In this document: in pieces, positions 17,315-26,916 of the stretch
Layout of the letters: each line of letters starts with the position of its first letter
Numbering within the stretch: position 1 is the first letter of the stretch
Origin: Bacteroidales bacterium
GTDB lineage: Bacteria > Bacteroidota > Bacteroidia > Bacteroidales > JAQUTK01
Reading direction: 5' to 3'
Assembly (NCBI GenBank): GCA_028709785.1
Contig: JAQUTK010000030.1
Coordinates: forward strand, 1 to 47,288
DNA length: 47,288 nucleotides
Notes under the pieces: model-generated
Databases searched by the model: none
What the model saw: the letters and a program-made list of their open reading frames with translations, nothing else
Told to the model about the DNA's origin: nothing
Made by a program: the position numbers and the translations under genes

Positions 17315-18679
17315 TTATTGGAGTACCGGAAACACCTTGTGGGCATTTGAGACAAACACGCGTGTGCTTTGATAATAGCTGCCTCCGGTGGGAGACTTGT
17401 ACTTCAACGCGACGTGAAAAGCCTTGAATTTATCTGCGGAAGGGTAGTCGACTGTCACTTCAAACTTCTTCTTTCCACTGATGCCCAATGACTTTTGATG
17501 GAAGACGGACTGGCGAAAGTCTTTTGAATCTGATTCGCCTTCCCAAACCACCACATCTTCCAACAGGGATGCTGTGGCATGCATCTCCAACTTTATTTTC
17601 CCGTCTGTCTCCTTGAGTTTGTAGTCGCAGCGCGGATATTTTCCACCCTTTATCGTGTGTGCAAAGAAAGCATTCAGCGTATTGAATGATATTGATTTAT
17701 CGCCCATCGAATGTCCGAGGTTGGGTACATACGAGATATAGTTCTTCCCCGGAATAGCTCCGATATAGTTCTTGACCGCGTCGGCTGTCCAATACTCGTC
17801 ATTGGTAGCCAGAATGAGCATCTTGGGCATTTTCAGTTGTTTGCGATAGGAGTAGGGATCCACCATGTCCAACAGTTCTTTTCCATCCGGACGATTGGCT
17901 GTTTCGGTCAGTCCGAGTTGAACGTAATCCTGAATCTGGATGCTATAGCCACCAAACATCTCTTGCTGGTACCTCACACTGACCGGCATATTGAGAATAT
18001 CTATCACCATGGGGGCAATGGCCTTGACCCGTTTGTCACCGGAAGCGGCTGTAAGCCAGGTCGTCCATCCTCTTTTGGAAGCACCGGAAACCACAAATTT
18101 AGTTACATTCTTTTTTGTGTGAGAGGATGTGAATTGTTGGATGGCATCCATGGAGCGAACAGCACTCTTTGTCATGGGTAGCAATAAAGGCCAGGTATAA
18201 TCTTTGTCAGACTGAAACTGATGAAATGTATAGGAGATCAATGCATCTTCATCCAGGTTGTTATACAACGGTTGACGTGGCACCTGACGCAGTACAGCCG
18301 TCACCGCTTTATTTTTTAGGGCAATATCAGAGAGATAGTCTACATAAATGTCTTTTTTTATGAACCGAATCGAATCATCCTGAACCGAACCTCCGGTCAC
18401 AAAAAGCAAGGCTTCCTTGTGATTCAGATTCGTTGGAATGAATATTGTCAGCTCATGAATCCAGGGTATTTTTCTCCAGGTCTGCGAGGTGAGTTTCAGT
18501 TGGTAGGCAACCACATGATCAAGCAGGATACTATCGCGAAGTTCCCATTTAAAACTACTGTCGCTGTTCGTGACATAAGAGCGAAGTGCTGACTTGGAGG
18601 TGATTTGTCCCTGAGCCATCCAGGAAAGGGACAAAAAAAGGAGCACGAGGCTCCTTTGAATAAAACTGAGCCGTTTCAT
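17315..18679 (-). CDS. PhoPQ-activated pathogenicity-related (PqaA-type) secreted hydrolase
   Basis: 454 aa with a signal peptide (MKRLSFIQRSLVLLFLSLSWMAQGQ). It belongs to the PhoPQ-activated pathogenicity-related family, an alpha/beta-hydrolase group. A complete triad is visible: nucleophile Ser201 in GASKRG, the acid in ATNDEYW, and the histidine in PNLGHSMGD. The opening PWIHELTIFIP and VTGGS are also family signatures. The substrate is unknown. The family name comes from Salmonella pqaA and does not imply virulence here. It is the last gene of the pdxJ-to-17315 run, 6 bp after ispF. The intergenic space downstream carries the promoter of the btuB operon. Confidence 0.85.
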   Translation of the reverse strand: MKRLSFIQRSLVLLFLSLSWMAQGQITSKSALRSYVTNSDSSFKWELRDSILLDHVVAYQLKLTSQTWRKIPWIHELTIFIPTNLNHKEALLFVTGGSVQDDSIRFIKKDIYVDYLSDIALKNKAVTAVLRQVPRQPLYNNLDEDALISYTFHQFQSDKDYTWPLLLPMTKSAVRSMDAIQQFTSSHTKKNVTKFVVSGASKRGWTTWLTAASGDKRVKAIAPMVIDILNMPVSVRYQQEMFGGYSIQIQDYVQLGLTETANRPDGKELLDMVDPYSYRKQLKMPKMLILATNDEYWTADAVKNYIGAIPGKNYISYVPNLGHSMGDKSISFNTLNAFFAHTIKGGKYPRCDYKLKETDGKIKLEMHATASLLEDVVVWEGESDSKDFRQSVFHQKSLGISGKKKFEVTVDYPSADKFKAFHVALKYKSPTGGSYYQSTRVFVSNAHKVFPVLQ

Positions 18680-18685
18680 AGACCT

Positions 18686-19165
18686 TTATTCTTTTGTGAT
18701 TAATACAACCGCGTATGCTGCGATTCCCTCTTCTCTTCCCGTGAAGCCAAGATGCTCGGTGGTGGTTGCTTTGATGGATATATCGTCCGGATCGATCTCC
18801 AGCACTGAGGCTATGGTTTGTTGCATGGCCGGAATATGTGGATTTAATTTAGGTCGCTCCGCGCATATCGTCGAATCAATGTTGCCGATGGTGTATCCTT
18901 TGGACGCAAGGAGATCACGGGTACGTTTCAGCAAGATCTTGCTATCAATGTTATGATATTCGCCGGCAGTATCGGGAAAATGAAAACCGATGTCCCGCAG
19001 GTTGGCTGCACCAAGCAACGCGTCACAGATAGCATGGAGCAACACATCGGCATCGGAGTGTCCCAGCAGTCCGAAGGTATGGTCGATGAGGATACCTCCC
19101 AACCATAATTTCCGGTCTTCAACCAGTTTGTGGACATCAAATCCAAAACCTGTGCGTATCTTCAT
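18686..19165 (-). CDS. ispF: 2-C-methyl-D-erythritol 2,4-cyclodiphosphate synthase
   Basis: 159 aa, the usual length. It makes 2-C-methyl-D-erythritol 2,4-cyclodiphosphate in the non-mevalonate isoprenoid pathway. The GFGFDVHKL motif holds the metal-binding Asp and His. LLGHSDADVLLHAICDALLG holds the third metal ligand, and DIGFHFPDT and ERPKL are conserved. The C-terminal KATTTEHLGFTGREEGIAA is typical. It starts 3 bp after porV ends. The order porU-porV-ispF is also found in Porphyromonas gingivalis. Confidence 0.97.
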   Translation of the reverse strand: MKIRTGFGFDVHKLVEDRKLWLGGILIDHTFGLLGHSDADVLLHAICDALLGAANLRDIGFHFPDTAGEYHNIDSKILLKRTRDLLASKGYTIGNIDSTICAERPKLNPHIPAMQQTIASVLEIDPDDISIKATTTEHLGFTGREEGIAAYAVVLITKE

Positions 19166-19168
19166 CTG

Positions 19169-20347
19169 TTATCTTTTCATGATTGTTTTCAACCCTTCCA
19201 TGTCAAAGGAAAGAGAAAAACGGAGTGTCTGGTCCAGCGGACTTTGTTGTGCTGCCGCAATCATATAGGCGGCATCCAACTGGAAGATATTCATCTTGAA
19301 ACCGGCACCAAACGTATAATATTTTCTGTTTCCTTTGATCGCACTTTCGTGATAGTATCCTCCACGTAGGAAGAAACGCTGGTCGTAGATATACTCGGCA
19401 CCAATAGACCAGTTTATCTCTTTCAGTTCTTCGCTAAAACCACCGGGTGCGTCACTGAAAGACTTGAATATACCGGAGATAGGAGACATGTTTTTGTAGT
19501 CTTCCCATGCCGCATCGTCGGTAATGGTCGCGTTGCCGTCTTCATCTACCGTATAGCTCCCGATTGGAGGAGTCGGAACCAACAGCTTATTGACATCCGC
19601 GCTGAATGCGATACGGTTATATTCGTCAATCGGGTACAGCAGTGATGTACCCAAGCGGAGATTGGTAGGAATAAATGAGCTGTTGTTTCCCTGATCATAC
19701 GAGATCTTGGATCCGATATTGGAGATGTTTGCTCCCCATGACCAGAGACATTCAGAGTTGCCCACGAATACATAATTGTTGTAGTACATCGCAATATCTG
19801 CAGCGAAGGCAGATCCCGGCGTGATTTCGTTATCACCTCCGTAGGTCATGTCTGAATAGATGAAACGCAGAGCAACAGCGGCTGAGAATTTGTCCGACAG
19901 TTTGCGGGAGTAGCCAAGGTCCAATGCCATTTCATACGGATTGATGGTATATCCTGTCGCATCACTTGATTCACGGATTGTTACCTCACCCAGGGAGAAA
20001 TAACGCAGAGAGGCACTCAATGTTTGTAAATCTCCCATCTTATAGTATCCGGTCAGATACATCAGGGCGATGTCATTGACCAATTTGCGCAACCAGGGTG
20101 TATAGGATAAACCAACACCGGCTTTGCTATCCAAAAAAGCATATTTGGCTGGATTCCAATGTTGTGAGTTTACATCCGGAGTGGTTGCGGCACCGATATC
20201 TCCCATACCTGCGCCACGTGATTCAGGAGAGATAGCAAGAGAGGGAACTGCGGTTTGAATAGGGTTAAAAACCATCTTGTCCTGAGCTTTGGAGGTGCCG
20301 ACACACAAAACGATAGACAACATGAATATGAAATACTTTTTCTTCAT
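19169..20347 (-). CDS. porV: T9SS outer membrane protein PorV (LptO)
   Basis: 392 aa from the ATG at 20347, chosen because a signal peptide begins there (MKKKYFIFMLSIVLCVGTSKAQ). The frame is open to an ATG at 20380. It is a FadL-like outer membrane barrel of the PorV/PorQ family: SRGAGMGDIGAATTPDVNSQHWNPAKYAF is the N-terminal family signature, and GLSYTPWLRKL and FSLGEVTI follow. PorV is known to shuttle T9SS cargo to the surface and to form the attachment complex with PorU. The gene lies 65 bp after porU and 3 bp before ispF, so all three are probably co-transcribed. Confidence 0.93.
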   Translation of the reverse strand: MKKKYFIFMLSIVLCVGTSKAQDKMVFNPIQTAVPSLAISPESRGAGMGDIGAATTPDVNSQHWNPAKYAFLDSKAGVGLSYTPWLRKLVNDIALMYLTGYYKMGDLQTLSASLRYFSLGEVTIRESSDATGYTINPYEMALDLGYSRKLSDKFSAAVALRFIYSDMTYGGDNEITPGSAFAADIAMYYNNYVFVGNSECLWSWGANISNIGSKISYDQGNNSSFIPTNLRLGTSLLYPIDEYNRIAFSADVNKLLVPTPPIGSYTVDEDGNATITDDAAWEDYKNMSPISGIFKSFSDAPGGFSEELKEINWSIGAEYIYDQRFFLRGGYYHESAIKGNRKYYTFGAGFKMNIFQLDAAYMIAAAQQSPLDQTLRFSLSFDMEGLKTIMKR

Positions 20348-20412
20348 TGTGCACATGTAAGTTTGGATTGTTCTTCTCATTCAGTTTTTACTTAAACAGT
20401 CTGACGACTCTT

Positions 20413-23400
20413 TTATTGTTTGTTTATTATTAATTTTTCGGATTTTACGGCTTCTTTTGATCCGTCGGAACGTACATAGACGCGATAGAGATAGATACCT
20501 ACAGGAAGTTTATTTCCCTGATGAGAGATGCGATCCCATGAATAGGTATAAATGCTTTCTGATGCAAAACTACTCTCTTCCACAGACCACACTTCATGAC
20601 CGGTATAGTCGAGTACTTCAATGCGTATGTTCATACCAACCGTCGAACGGTCATGTTCTACATAGAACGTGTTCTTGTCAGCTATCTTGTCATAAATTGT
20701 ATATGCATTGAAAATTTCAGGTTCCAGATCTTTTACCACTTCAAAATTGATTTTAATGGAAGAGGAGTTGTTCTGAATATCCCAGATTTTGAAGTACAAG
20801 GTATGATTGCCGGCCGGGAGCGCCTCCAGCTGATAGCGTAAAACGCCTTGGTTGCCAACTCCTGTATTTTCATAATAGGGGTTCAGATTGATCGGATCAG
20901 AGGTGTTACCATCAATGATCAGGGTTATATCATGACCGATACCTGAACCGGAACGGTTGATGCCACTGCTGTCATCGACATAGGCGATTAGCAGAGGTGC
21001 TTCGTTGACTTTATCACCATCCTTGAAATGCGTGCTGTTGAGGAACACGGCGATTGCCGGACCTGTGGTATCTACCGGTGCATTAGTTGAGGTGCCACCA
21101 ACGACAAACCGATCATAATATCCCTGGGCTTCATTGGTATGGCTGTCGTCAAAGGCATACAAGTTCATCAATCCGCTTTCATAGGAATAGCTGTTGTCTT
21201 TGGGTACCATGAAAGAGAAGGAGAACAGTCCGTTTTTTACTTTGCAGTTGCCCGAATACAACACCTTTGTACGGTCATAAAAAGTCAGCGGACTGTCTGC
21301 CGTCTTGTCGTTATTCAAGGTAGCCATCTTTTCCTTTAAATCGAAGATGGTCGGCATGAGTGTGCCGTTGAATGATTTGGCAAGTGTGTCGCCAGGAGCA
21401 ATGATCTGACCGGTTACGGTAATTGTTTCCATCGCGCTGATGGTATCATTTAAAAGCGTTGTCACCTCTTTCTCTTTGAAGGTATTCACTTTTATCTGGT
21501 ACTCCGGATAGGCGAGATAGAGCACCGGGTCGCCAAACAGAGCAAAATTCAGTTTGTTATCCCCTCCGCCTAACGCTATTTTTGTATTTTTCATAATATC
21601 TCCCAGACGTAATCTCTTTCCGTTATTCTTCAAAAACAGATTATCGAGGAGTATCTTGTTGAGTTGGAAGTTGGGCAGTGAGTTGACGATACGGGTTGTC
21701 GAGAAGCTGGCGATAGCTCCGGACTTCTTGTTCAGCAGAAGCTTTTCTCCCGCGGATGGCTCAACATCATCAAATCGGGTAAAGTCGCAGGTCGCTGTAA
21801 CCCACAAAGCCAGTTTGTCGGTGTGAAAATTATTGATATCCGTTTCATTCAGCATATCTTCGCCTGTCAGACAAACGGTATTGCCATGTCCGGTGTAGTT
21901 GACGATCAGCTGTCCGTTGTCAATCAGGTTCATCAGCTTGTTTTTGGCATCGGGATAAGAGGAGCCGGTAGCCGAGGTTACCTGTTTGTAGGCATCAATG
22001 TGTATTTTATTGACGATGAACTCGGGATTTTTTGATAAAACTCTTTCCGCCAGTTCATCCGATTGACTCATATGCAGATTGTTATCTTCATCATCTGCAA
22101 AGAAAACAATGTTATTTTTCCAGGTACCCGGATTCTTGTTGTTCATATAGGTCAGGATCTTTGCCACATTGGCACGGGCATCTTCCAGGGTGGATACCGG
22201 AATACGTCCGATGCCCACATCCAGTACGTTGTTTCCTATGGATGGACCTTCATTGTCATCCAGAAATCCGAAATAGTCATCGGATACATACGATGTATAG
22301 GCGGAAATCGAACTGGGTGACTGATAAGTCAGAATAAAACTAAAGGGAGTCTTATCCTTATTCGCAGCAGTCAACAGACGGTTGTCGTAGGTGCCATCGC
22401 CAAAAAGGAGCAGATAGTCGCCTCCACGATTGGTTTCCTGAATCATCTTCATAAACCAGCGGTAGGCTGTGGCATCGGGTGTTCCTGAGGAGAATTCATT
22501 GTAGATCTCTTCCGGTTCGACCACAGAGACTGTGAGACCATCACGTACACGATGAATATTTGCCAAAACTTCAGCCTGAGACTTCAGACTTGGTTGCGTA
22601 ATGATGATAAATTGAGCGGTATCCAGTCCGTGAAGATTCTGGTTTTTAACTTTTCCCAGTATGGTCGGTTTTTCGAATGTCGCCGAGGGGTTCAGAATAA
22701 CATACTCTTTGATTGATGACTGCTGCGTGGTAAAGGAAAGATCATTACCTGATGATACCGTTTCCTGCTGCACTACATTGACGGGGGAAGTCACATCCCA
22801 AATGATATTTTTGGAAGATGTGCCGGCAAACAGATATTTGACGTTGCTGTTTACCGCATCCGCATTTCGGAAGAAGGTATAGGAGCCATATAAACCCAGA
22901 GTAGATTTACAGTTCAGACGGATATAGTTCAGCCGGGCCGTTTCCGATCCGGTGCGCTTATATGTAATAGAAACTGTTGTGTTTTCTGATTTGGCGCCGG
23001 TCCACTTCACGGTTGTCTTGCCGCTGCGTGCCTTTGTATAGGAGTCTGATGGACTGGATGTCGGCATTGTCGTGTTAAACATCTCATTGGTGCCAATCTG
23101 AGCGGTGAATGAAGCTTTATAACTTGGATCTACCTTTGCGACCAAATCAACGGTCAGCACTCCATCTTCTTGAGTGATTCCCGGAATGTTGAATGAAAAC
23201 GATTGAGGTGTTGTACTGTAGAAGGGTTCACCGTAAAACTCAGATCCGGATAAGAGAAAGTTATAGAGCTCTTTTTCGTGAACGTCATAATAGTCATAGC
23301 TGGTCAGGGTTACTGCGGGTGTCTTTGTGGAAGATGCCCGGGTAGCCATAGTCAACACTTCTTCGTCGTTGTCAGATACAAAATAATATCCGTAGGTGGA

Positions 23401-23808
23401 GTAGGGGTTATTGCTTTGGACATATTCTTTGTTTGGTGTATCATACGACCAGGATACGGGACCTCTGCCGTAAAACAGAATATAGTCGCCCGAACCAAAT
23501 ACATTGTCTGATCCGGTTTCACGCCAGATGGCTACTTGCGGAAGATCGTCTTCTTTCGTACTTAAAAACTGCATGTCAAGTGCCTGACCTCCATATCCGT
23601 AAATCTTCGCTTTTTCCGGTCTTTGGATACCCATATTTACCAGATCACTATAGGAGAGCTTGTATATACCGGTTGAAGGAATACGGATCTTTATCCAGTT
23701 TCCGGTTGAAAGTCTGGATGATGTTGCAAATGAATAGGGCGCGGCTTGAGCAGAAACAAATGTCAAACTGATCAGCACTCCCAACAAAAAAAGCTTTATT
23801 CCGTTCAT
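20413..23808 (-). CDS. porU: T9SS C-terminal signal peptidase/sortase PorU (C25 family)
   Basis: 1131 aa from the ATG at 23808, which lies 1 nt after the upstream stop and begins the signal peptide MNGIKLFLLGVLISLTFVSA. A longer in-frame start at 23886 would overlap the FAH gene. It is a gingipain-type (C25) protease that cuts the C-terminal sorting domain of T9SS cargo and attaches it to A-LPS. The catalytic pair is visible: His641 in NYTGHGN and Cys674 in ATCDF. The N-terminal region (NWIKIRIPSTGIYKLSYSDL) is typical of PorU. The C-terminus has a FlgD-like/CTD fold (GNKLPVGIYLYRVYV). The mature protein acts on the outer surface with PorV, PorQ and PorZ. Confidence 0.93.
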   Translation of the reverse strand: MNGIKLFLLGVLISLTFVSAQAAPYSFATSSRLSTGNWIKIRIPSTGIYKLSYSDLVNMGIQRPEKAKIYGYGGQALDMQFLSTKEDDLPQVAIWRETGSDNVFGSGDYILFYGRGPVSWSYDTPNKEYVQSNNPYSTYGYYFVSDNDEEVLTMATRASSTKTPAVTLTSYDYYDVHEKELYNFLLSGSEFYGEPFYSTTPQSFSFNIPGITQEDGVLTVDLVAKVDPSYKASFTAQIGTNEMFNTTMPTSSPSDSYTKARSGKTTVKWTGAKSENTTVSITYKRTGSETARLNYIRLNCKSTLGLYGSYTFFRNADAVNSNVKYLFAGTSSKNIIWDVTSPVNVVQQETVSSGNDLSFTTQQSSIKEYVILNPSATFEKPTILGKVKNQNLHGLDTAQFIIITQPSLKSQAEVLANIHRVRDGLTVSVVEPEEIYNEFSSGTPDATAYRWFMKMIQETNRGGDYLLLFGDGTYDNRLLTAANKDKTPFSFILTYQSPSSISAYTSYVSDDYFGFLDDNEGPSIGNNVLDVGIGRIPVSTLEDARANVAKILTYMNNKNPGTWKNNIVFFADDEDNNLHMSQSDELAERVLSKNPEFIVNKIHIDAYKQVTSATGSSYPDAKNKLMNLIDNGQLIVNYTGHGNTVCLTGEDMLNETDINNFHTDKLALWVTATCDFTRFDDVEPSAGEKLLLNKKSGAIASFSTTRIVNSLPNFQLNKILLDNLFLKNNGKRLRLGDIMKNTKIALGGGDNKLNFALFGDPVLYLAYPEYQIKVNTFKEKEVTTLLNDTISAMETITVTGQIIAPGDTLAKSFNGTLMPTIFDLKEKMATLNNDKTADSPLTFYDRTKVLYSGNCKVKNGLFSFSFMVPKDNSYSYESGLMNLYAFDDSHTNEAQGYYDRFVVGGTSTNAPVDTTGPAIAVFLNSTHFKDGDKVNEAPLLIAYVDDSSGINRSGSGIGHDITLIIDGNTSDPINLNPYYENTGVGNQGVLRYQLEALPAGNHTLYFKIWDIQNNSSSIKINFEVVKDLEPEIFNAYTIYDKIADKNTFYVEHDRSTVGMNIRIEVLDYTGHEVWSVEESSFASESIYTYSWDRISHQGNKLPVGIYLYRVYVRSDGSKEAVKSEKLIINKQ

Positions 23809-23809
23809 T

Positions 23810-24424
23810 CTATCTGATATAAAAACCAAGTACCTTCTGCTCATTGATAAACCCTTCCAGTTTGTCATCAATAGCCACTTTGCCAACTCCCGGAGGTGTT
23901 CCCGTAAAGATCAGATCTCCGATCTTCAAGGTACAGAACATACTCACATAACTGATGATATGATCCACACTGAATATCATCTCTTTTGTATTACCTGTTT
24001 GAACCTTCTTCCCATTCAGTTCCAAACGAAATGGGAGAGAGTGTATGTCCGGGATTTCCTCCACCGGAATAAATTCACCGATTGCTGCGGAAGAATCAAA
24101 TCCTTTGGATAGTTCCCAGGGATTACCCTGTTGACGGAATGTACGCTGCAAATCGCGTGCTGTAAAATCAATCCCGACGGTTACCGCATCATAATAGCGG
24201 TATGCGAATTTTTCAGGAATACTTTTACCTAATTTGCAGATACGTACTACAATCTCGGCTTCGTATTCAATCTCGTCAGAAAAGTCCGGAATAAAGAACG
24301 GCTTACCATCTTTCAGCAATGCGGAATCCGGCTTCATAAACACAACAGGTTCCTTAGGCATTAACGAATAATCCAGCTCTTTATTGTGATCGGGATAGTT
24401 CCAGCCTACAGCGACAATTTTCAT
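23810..24424 (-). CDS. Fumarylacetoacetate hydrolase family protein
   Basis: 204 aa, the size of the small YcgM/FAHD1-like members of this family, which cleave or decarboxylate beta-dicarbonyl acids such as acylpyruvates or oxaloacetate. Metal ligands are visible in EIEYEAEIVVRI (two Glu) and TVGIDFTARDLQ (Asp). FTGTPPGVGKV near the end is the family's C-terminal signature. Its ATG directly follows the rex stop codon, and its own stop is 1 nt before the porU start, so it is translationally packed within the operon. The substrate is not predictable. The protein is cytoplasmic. Confidence 0.9.
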   Translation of the reverse strand: MKIVAVGWNYPDHNKELDYSLMPKEPVVFMKPDSALLKDGKPFFIPDFSDEIEYEAEIVVRICKLGKSIPEKFAYRYYDAVTVGIDFTARDLQRTFRQQGNPWELSKGFDSSAAIGEFIPVEEIPDIHSLPFRLELNGKKVQTGNTKEMIFSVDHIISYVSMFCTLKIGDLIFTGTPPGVGKVAIDDKLEGFINEQKVLGFYIR

Positions 24425-25072
24425 TTACAATTCATTCAGACGATTAAACATTACTGCCAGATGGGCATAGAGAGAGGTATTTTGAATCACCACATCCTTA
24501 GGCACGTGAATGCGGAAAGGTGTAAAATTCCAGATAGCTTTGATCTGTTCGCCAATCACCATTTCAGCAACTTCCTGTGCCTTCTCAGCCGGAACAGTCA
24601 TAACAGCGATCTGTACCGGATTACTTTGCTGATGTTTTGCAAAATCCCTGATGTCATAGACAGGGATACCGTTGACTTCTTTCCCGATAATATCTTCGTT
24701 GACATCATATCCGGCCGTAATTTCCAATCCGTACTGATTCAGTCCGGAGTCTTGCAACAACGCGGCACCCAGACTGCCGACACCAAATAATACCGCTTTG
24801 TGTGTCAGATTGAATCCTAGGAAAGATTCCAGCACTTCGATGAGAGATTTGACCTCATAACCCACTCTGGTTTTTCCGGATATTGCCACAAAAGAGAGGT
24901 CTTTAGCAACCTGCGAAGCATCCACATTGATCTTTTTTGCAATTTGGGTGGACGAGACATATTCTTCACCATTCTTCTGAAGCATTTTGATATAAGCAAG
25001 ATACCAGGGTAGCCGTCGCAATGCGGGCTCAGGGATGTTATACTTGATTTCTTCGGGAGATTCTGCCATCAT
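24425..25072 (-). CDS. rex: Redox-sensing transcriptional repressor Rex
   Basis: 215 aa from the ATG at 25072. The frame continues upstream but would overlap the DJ-1 gene, and Rex proteins usually have about 210 aa. The N-terminal winged helix includes IPEPALRRLPWYL and SSTQIAKKINVDASQVAKDLSF, the DNA-reading part. A Rossmann domain follows with GVGSLGAALL, the NAD(H)-binding loop. A C-terminal helix swaps between subunits. Rex senses the NADH/NAD+ ratio and derepresses fermentation and respiration genes when NADH is high. It sits between a DJ-1 family gene and an FAH gene in the long operon. Confidence 0.95.
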   Translation of the reverse strand: MMAESPEEIKYNIPEPALRRLPWYLAYIKMLQKNGEEYVSSTQIAKKINVDASQVAKDLSFVAISGKTRVGYEVKSLIEVLESFLGFNLTHKAVLFGVGSLGAALLQDSGLNQYGLEITAGYDVNEDIIGKEVNGIPVYDIRDFAKHQQSNPVQIAVMTVPAEKAQEVAEMVIGEQIKAIWNFTPFRIHVPKDVVIQNTSLYAHLAVMFNRLNEL

Positions 25073-25106
25073 TTGAATATTTGTTGCGTTAATACACAGA
25101 CTGTTT

Positions 25107-25667
25107 TTATTGGTGGCTGAATGTTTTGTAAATGCCATTGGAAACCTCATTGGAAATCTTTTCTCCCTGGAAAAAACTTACAATCTTTAAAGCAAACTGA
25201 ATGGCAGCTCCCGGACCATTTGCTGTAATGATATTTCCACTTTGTTCGACGGGCTGATCAGAAAGTATCGCACCGGAAAGAAGATCTTCATAACCTGCAT
25301 AGCAGGTCGCTTTTTTCCCATGAAGCATTCCCAGTCCGCCCAATACTAAAGGAGCTGCACAGATGGCGGCAAGCGCTTTTTTCTTTCCGGCGTGTTTCTT
25401 TAATAACTCCTTCAAAGGAACATAATCATTCAGATTGCTTGTTCCCGGCATACCACCCGGAAGTACCAGCATGTCCGCGTCTTCGAAGTTGGATTCATTG
25501 AATAATAAATCGGCGATTACGGTGATTCCATGGGCCCCAACCACCTCTTTCTCGGATGTTATTGAACAGGTGACTGCCAGAATATTGGCGCGTCTTAAAA
25601 CGTCGATGATTGTAATAGCTTCAATCTCTTCAAAACCATTTGCCAGAAATAAATAGATCTTTTTCAT
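25107..25667 (-). CDS. DJ-1/PfpI family protein (YajL/ThiJ-like)
   Basis: 186 aa, the normal length for DJ-1 proteins. The nucleophile elbow AAICAAP places the reactive cysteine at residue 103. The conserved Glu near residue 14 (NGFEEIEA) is present, as is LPGGMPG. Family members act as deglycase/glyoxalase-like or oxidative-stress proteins, and the exact activity is disputed. The gene follows tonB by 6 bp and precedes rex by 34 bp. Confidence 0.92.
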   Translation of the reverse strand: MKKIYLFLANGFEEIEAITIIDVLRRANILAVTCSITSEKEVVGAHGITVIADLLFNESNFEDADMLVLPGGMPGTSNLNDYVPLKELLKKHAGKKKALAAICAAPLVLGGLGMLHGKKATCYAGYEDLLSGAILSDQPVEQSGNIITANGPGAAIQFALKIVSFFQGEKISNEVSNGIYKTFSHQ

Positions 25668-25673
25668 ACGCTG

Positions 25674-26483
25674 TTATTTTAGATTGAAAATATAAGTAAT
25701 AGTTCCTGATTGATTGTTTGTGCCGGATATGCTGTTAAACTTAGCATTCTTTGCCGCTTTTAGTGCGGAGGCTCTCATTTGATCATTGGTCAGATTGGTT
25801 CCTTTTCCGATGGTTGCGCTTACAACCGATCCGGCTGGGTTGACAATGATACTGACCACGATCTTACCTTCTTCTTGTATCTGATAGGAGGGACGGGGTA
25901 ATCCTTCGCCGGTCAGAGATCGTCCGTCCAGCGCGAAACTGCCCCAACCACCGACTCCTTCCGTCGCTCCTTTGTCTGAATTGCCGAACACACTACCTTG
26001 CGTGCCGGTACCTTCAGTAGTCCCTTTATTTCCGGTTACTGTCCCTGCTTTGAACGCGCCTGACATTTTCTTTTTTATCGCGTCAGCCTTTCGCTTTTCT
26101 TCCGCGATAATCGCCTCTTTGGCTGCTTTTTCTTTCCGGGCAAGCTCTTCCTGTTTTCTGAGTTCCTCCTTTTTCTCTTTTTCCTTTTTCTCAGCAGCCA
26201 GATTGACCGATTCTTCTTTCTGGGTCAATAGTTTTTCTTCCGCTTTGATGGGCTTTTCAGGAGGGGTGGGTGTGGTTGCCGGTATTTCGGGCGATAGCTC
26301 TTTATCGTAAAGAGTTTCGTCAGTACCTCCCGCGTCAGCTACAACACCAAACATCACTTCGATACCTTCTTCTTTGGAAGGAACTATATGCGAAAAGCCA
26401 TAGAAAAGCAATATGAACAATACAATCAGATGAATGACTGTACTTCCAACAAAGCCAATAATTTCACTTTTAGTTCTTTTCAC
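25674..26483 (-). CDS. TonB/TolA-type energy transducer
   Basis: 269 aa. One N-terminal membrane anchor (about residues 10-30, IGFVGSTVIHLIVLFILLFYG) is followed by a Pro/Glu/Lys stretch and a long charged coiled coil (about 80-140, rich in Lys, Glu and Ala). A Gly-rich linker comes next, then a C-terminal TonB-like domain (about 190-269, GKIVVSIIVNPAGSVVSATI). The C-terminal domain would touch TonB boxes in the outer membrane, while ExbB and ExbD in the two genes before it supply proton-motive force. The coiled coil is somewhat TolA-like, so a TolA role cannot be excluded. Confidence 0.85.
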   Translation of the reverse strand: MKRTKSEIIGFVGSTVIHLIVLFILLFYGFSHIVPSKEEGIEVMFGVVADAGGTDETLYDKELSPEIPATTPTPPEKPIKAEEKLLTQKEESVNLAAEKKEKEKKEELRKQEELARKEKAAKEAIIAEEKRKADAIKKKMSGAFKAGTVTGNKGTTEGTGTQGSVFGNSDKGATEGVGGWGSFALDGRSLTGEGLPRPSYQIQEEGKIVVSIIVNPAGSVVSATIGKGTNLTNDQMRASALKAAKNAKFNSISGTNNQSGTITYIFNLK

Positions 26484-26492
26484 GTCTCTGTA

Positions 26493-26903
26493 TTATTGCT
26501 TGGGGCGGGTTGCGATGACCATTTTAAAATTATTTTCCACAGCGATATTCAGCACTTTTACAACCTCTTTGTAAGCGACACTCTCATCGGCGTAGAGAGC
26601 GACATACATGTCCGGTTCTTTGTTGGCGCACTCCTTCAGGAAGGGAGCAATCTCATCAAAGCTGACTTTACGCTCTTTTTGTTTCTCAAACGCGACATAA
26701 TAGTTGAGATCCGCATCGATAGTCAGACGTGTCAGTGGTTTGGCATTGGTCTGGTTCTTTCCTTGCGGAAGCAGAATCTTAATCGCATTCGGGTTGACTA
26801 CCGTGGATGTGATCATAAAGAATATCAGCAGCAAGAAGATGATGTCCGTCATGGACGACATGCTGAAATTCGGATTTACTTTATTTCTTCTTTTTAGAGC
26901 CAT
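26493..26903 (-). CDS. exbD: ExbD/TolR family biopolymer transport protein
   Basis: 136 aa. A single N-terminal transmembrane helix has the essential aspartate in SSMTDIIFLLLIFFMITST (about residues 16-34). The periplasmic domain ends in a peptidoglycan-binding-type fold (MYVALYADESVAYKEVVKVLNIA). With ExbB it forms the proton-driven motor for TonB. It lies 13 bp after exbB and 9 bp before tonB. Confidence 0.93.
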   Translation of the reverse strand: MALKRRNKVNPNFSMSSMTDIIFLLLIFFMITSTVVNPNAIKILLPQGKNQTNAKPLTRLTIDADLNYYVAFEKQKERKVSFDEIAPFLKECANKEPDMYVALYADESVAYKEVVKVLNIAVENNFKMVIATRPKQ

Positions 26904-26916
26904 CTCGTTGTTTGAT

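Noticed and set aside
25073..25150. Longer rex start
   Set aside because: It would overlap the DJ-1 gene by 44 bp and add residues not expected for Rex.
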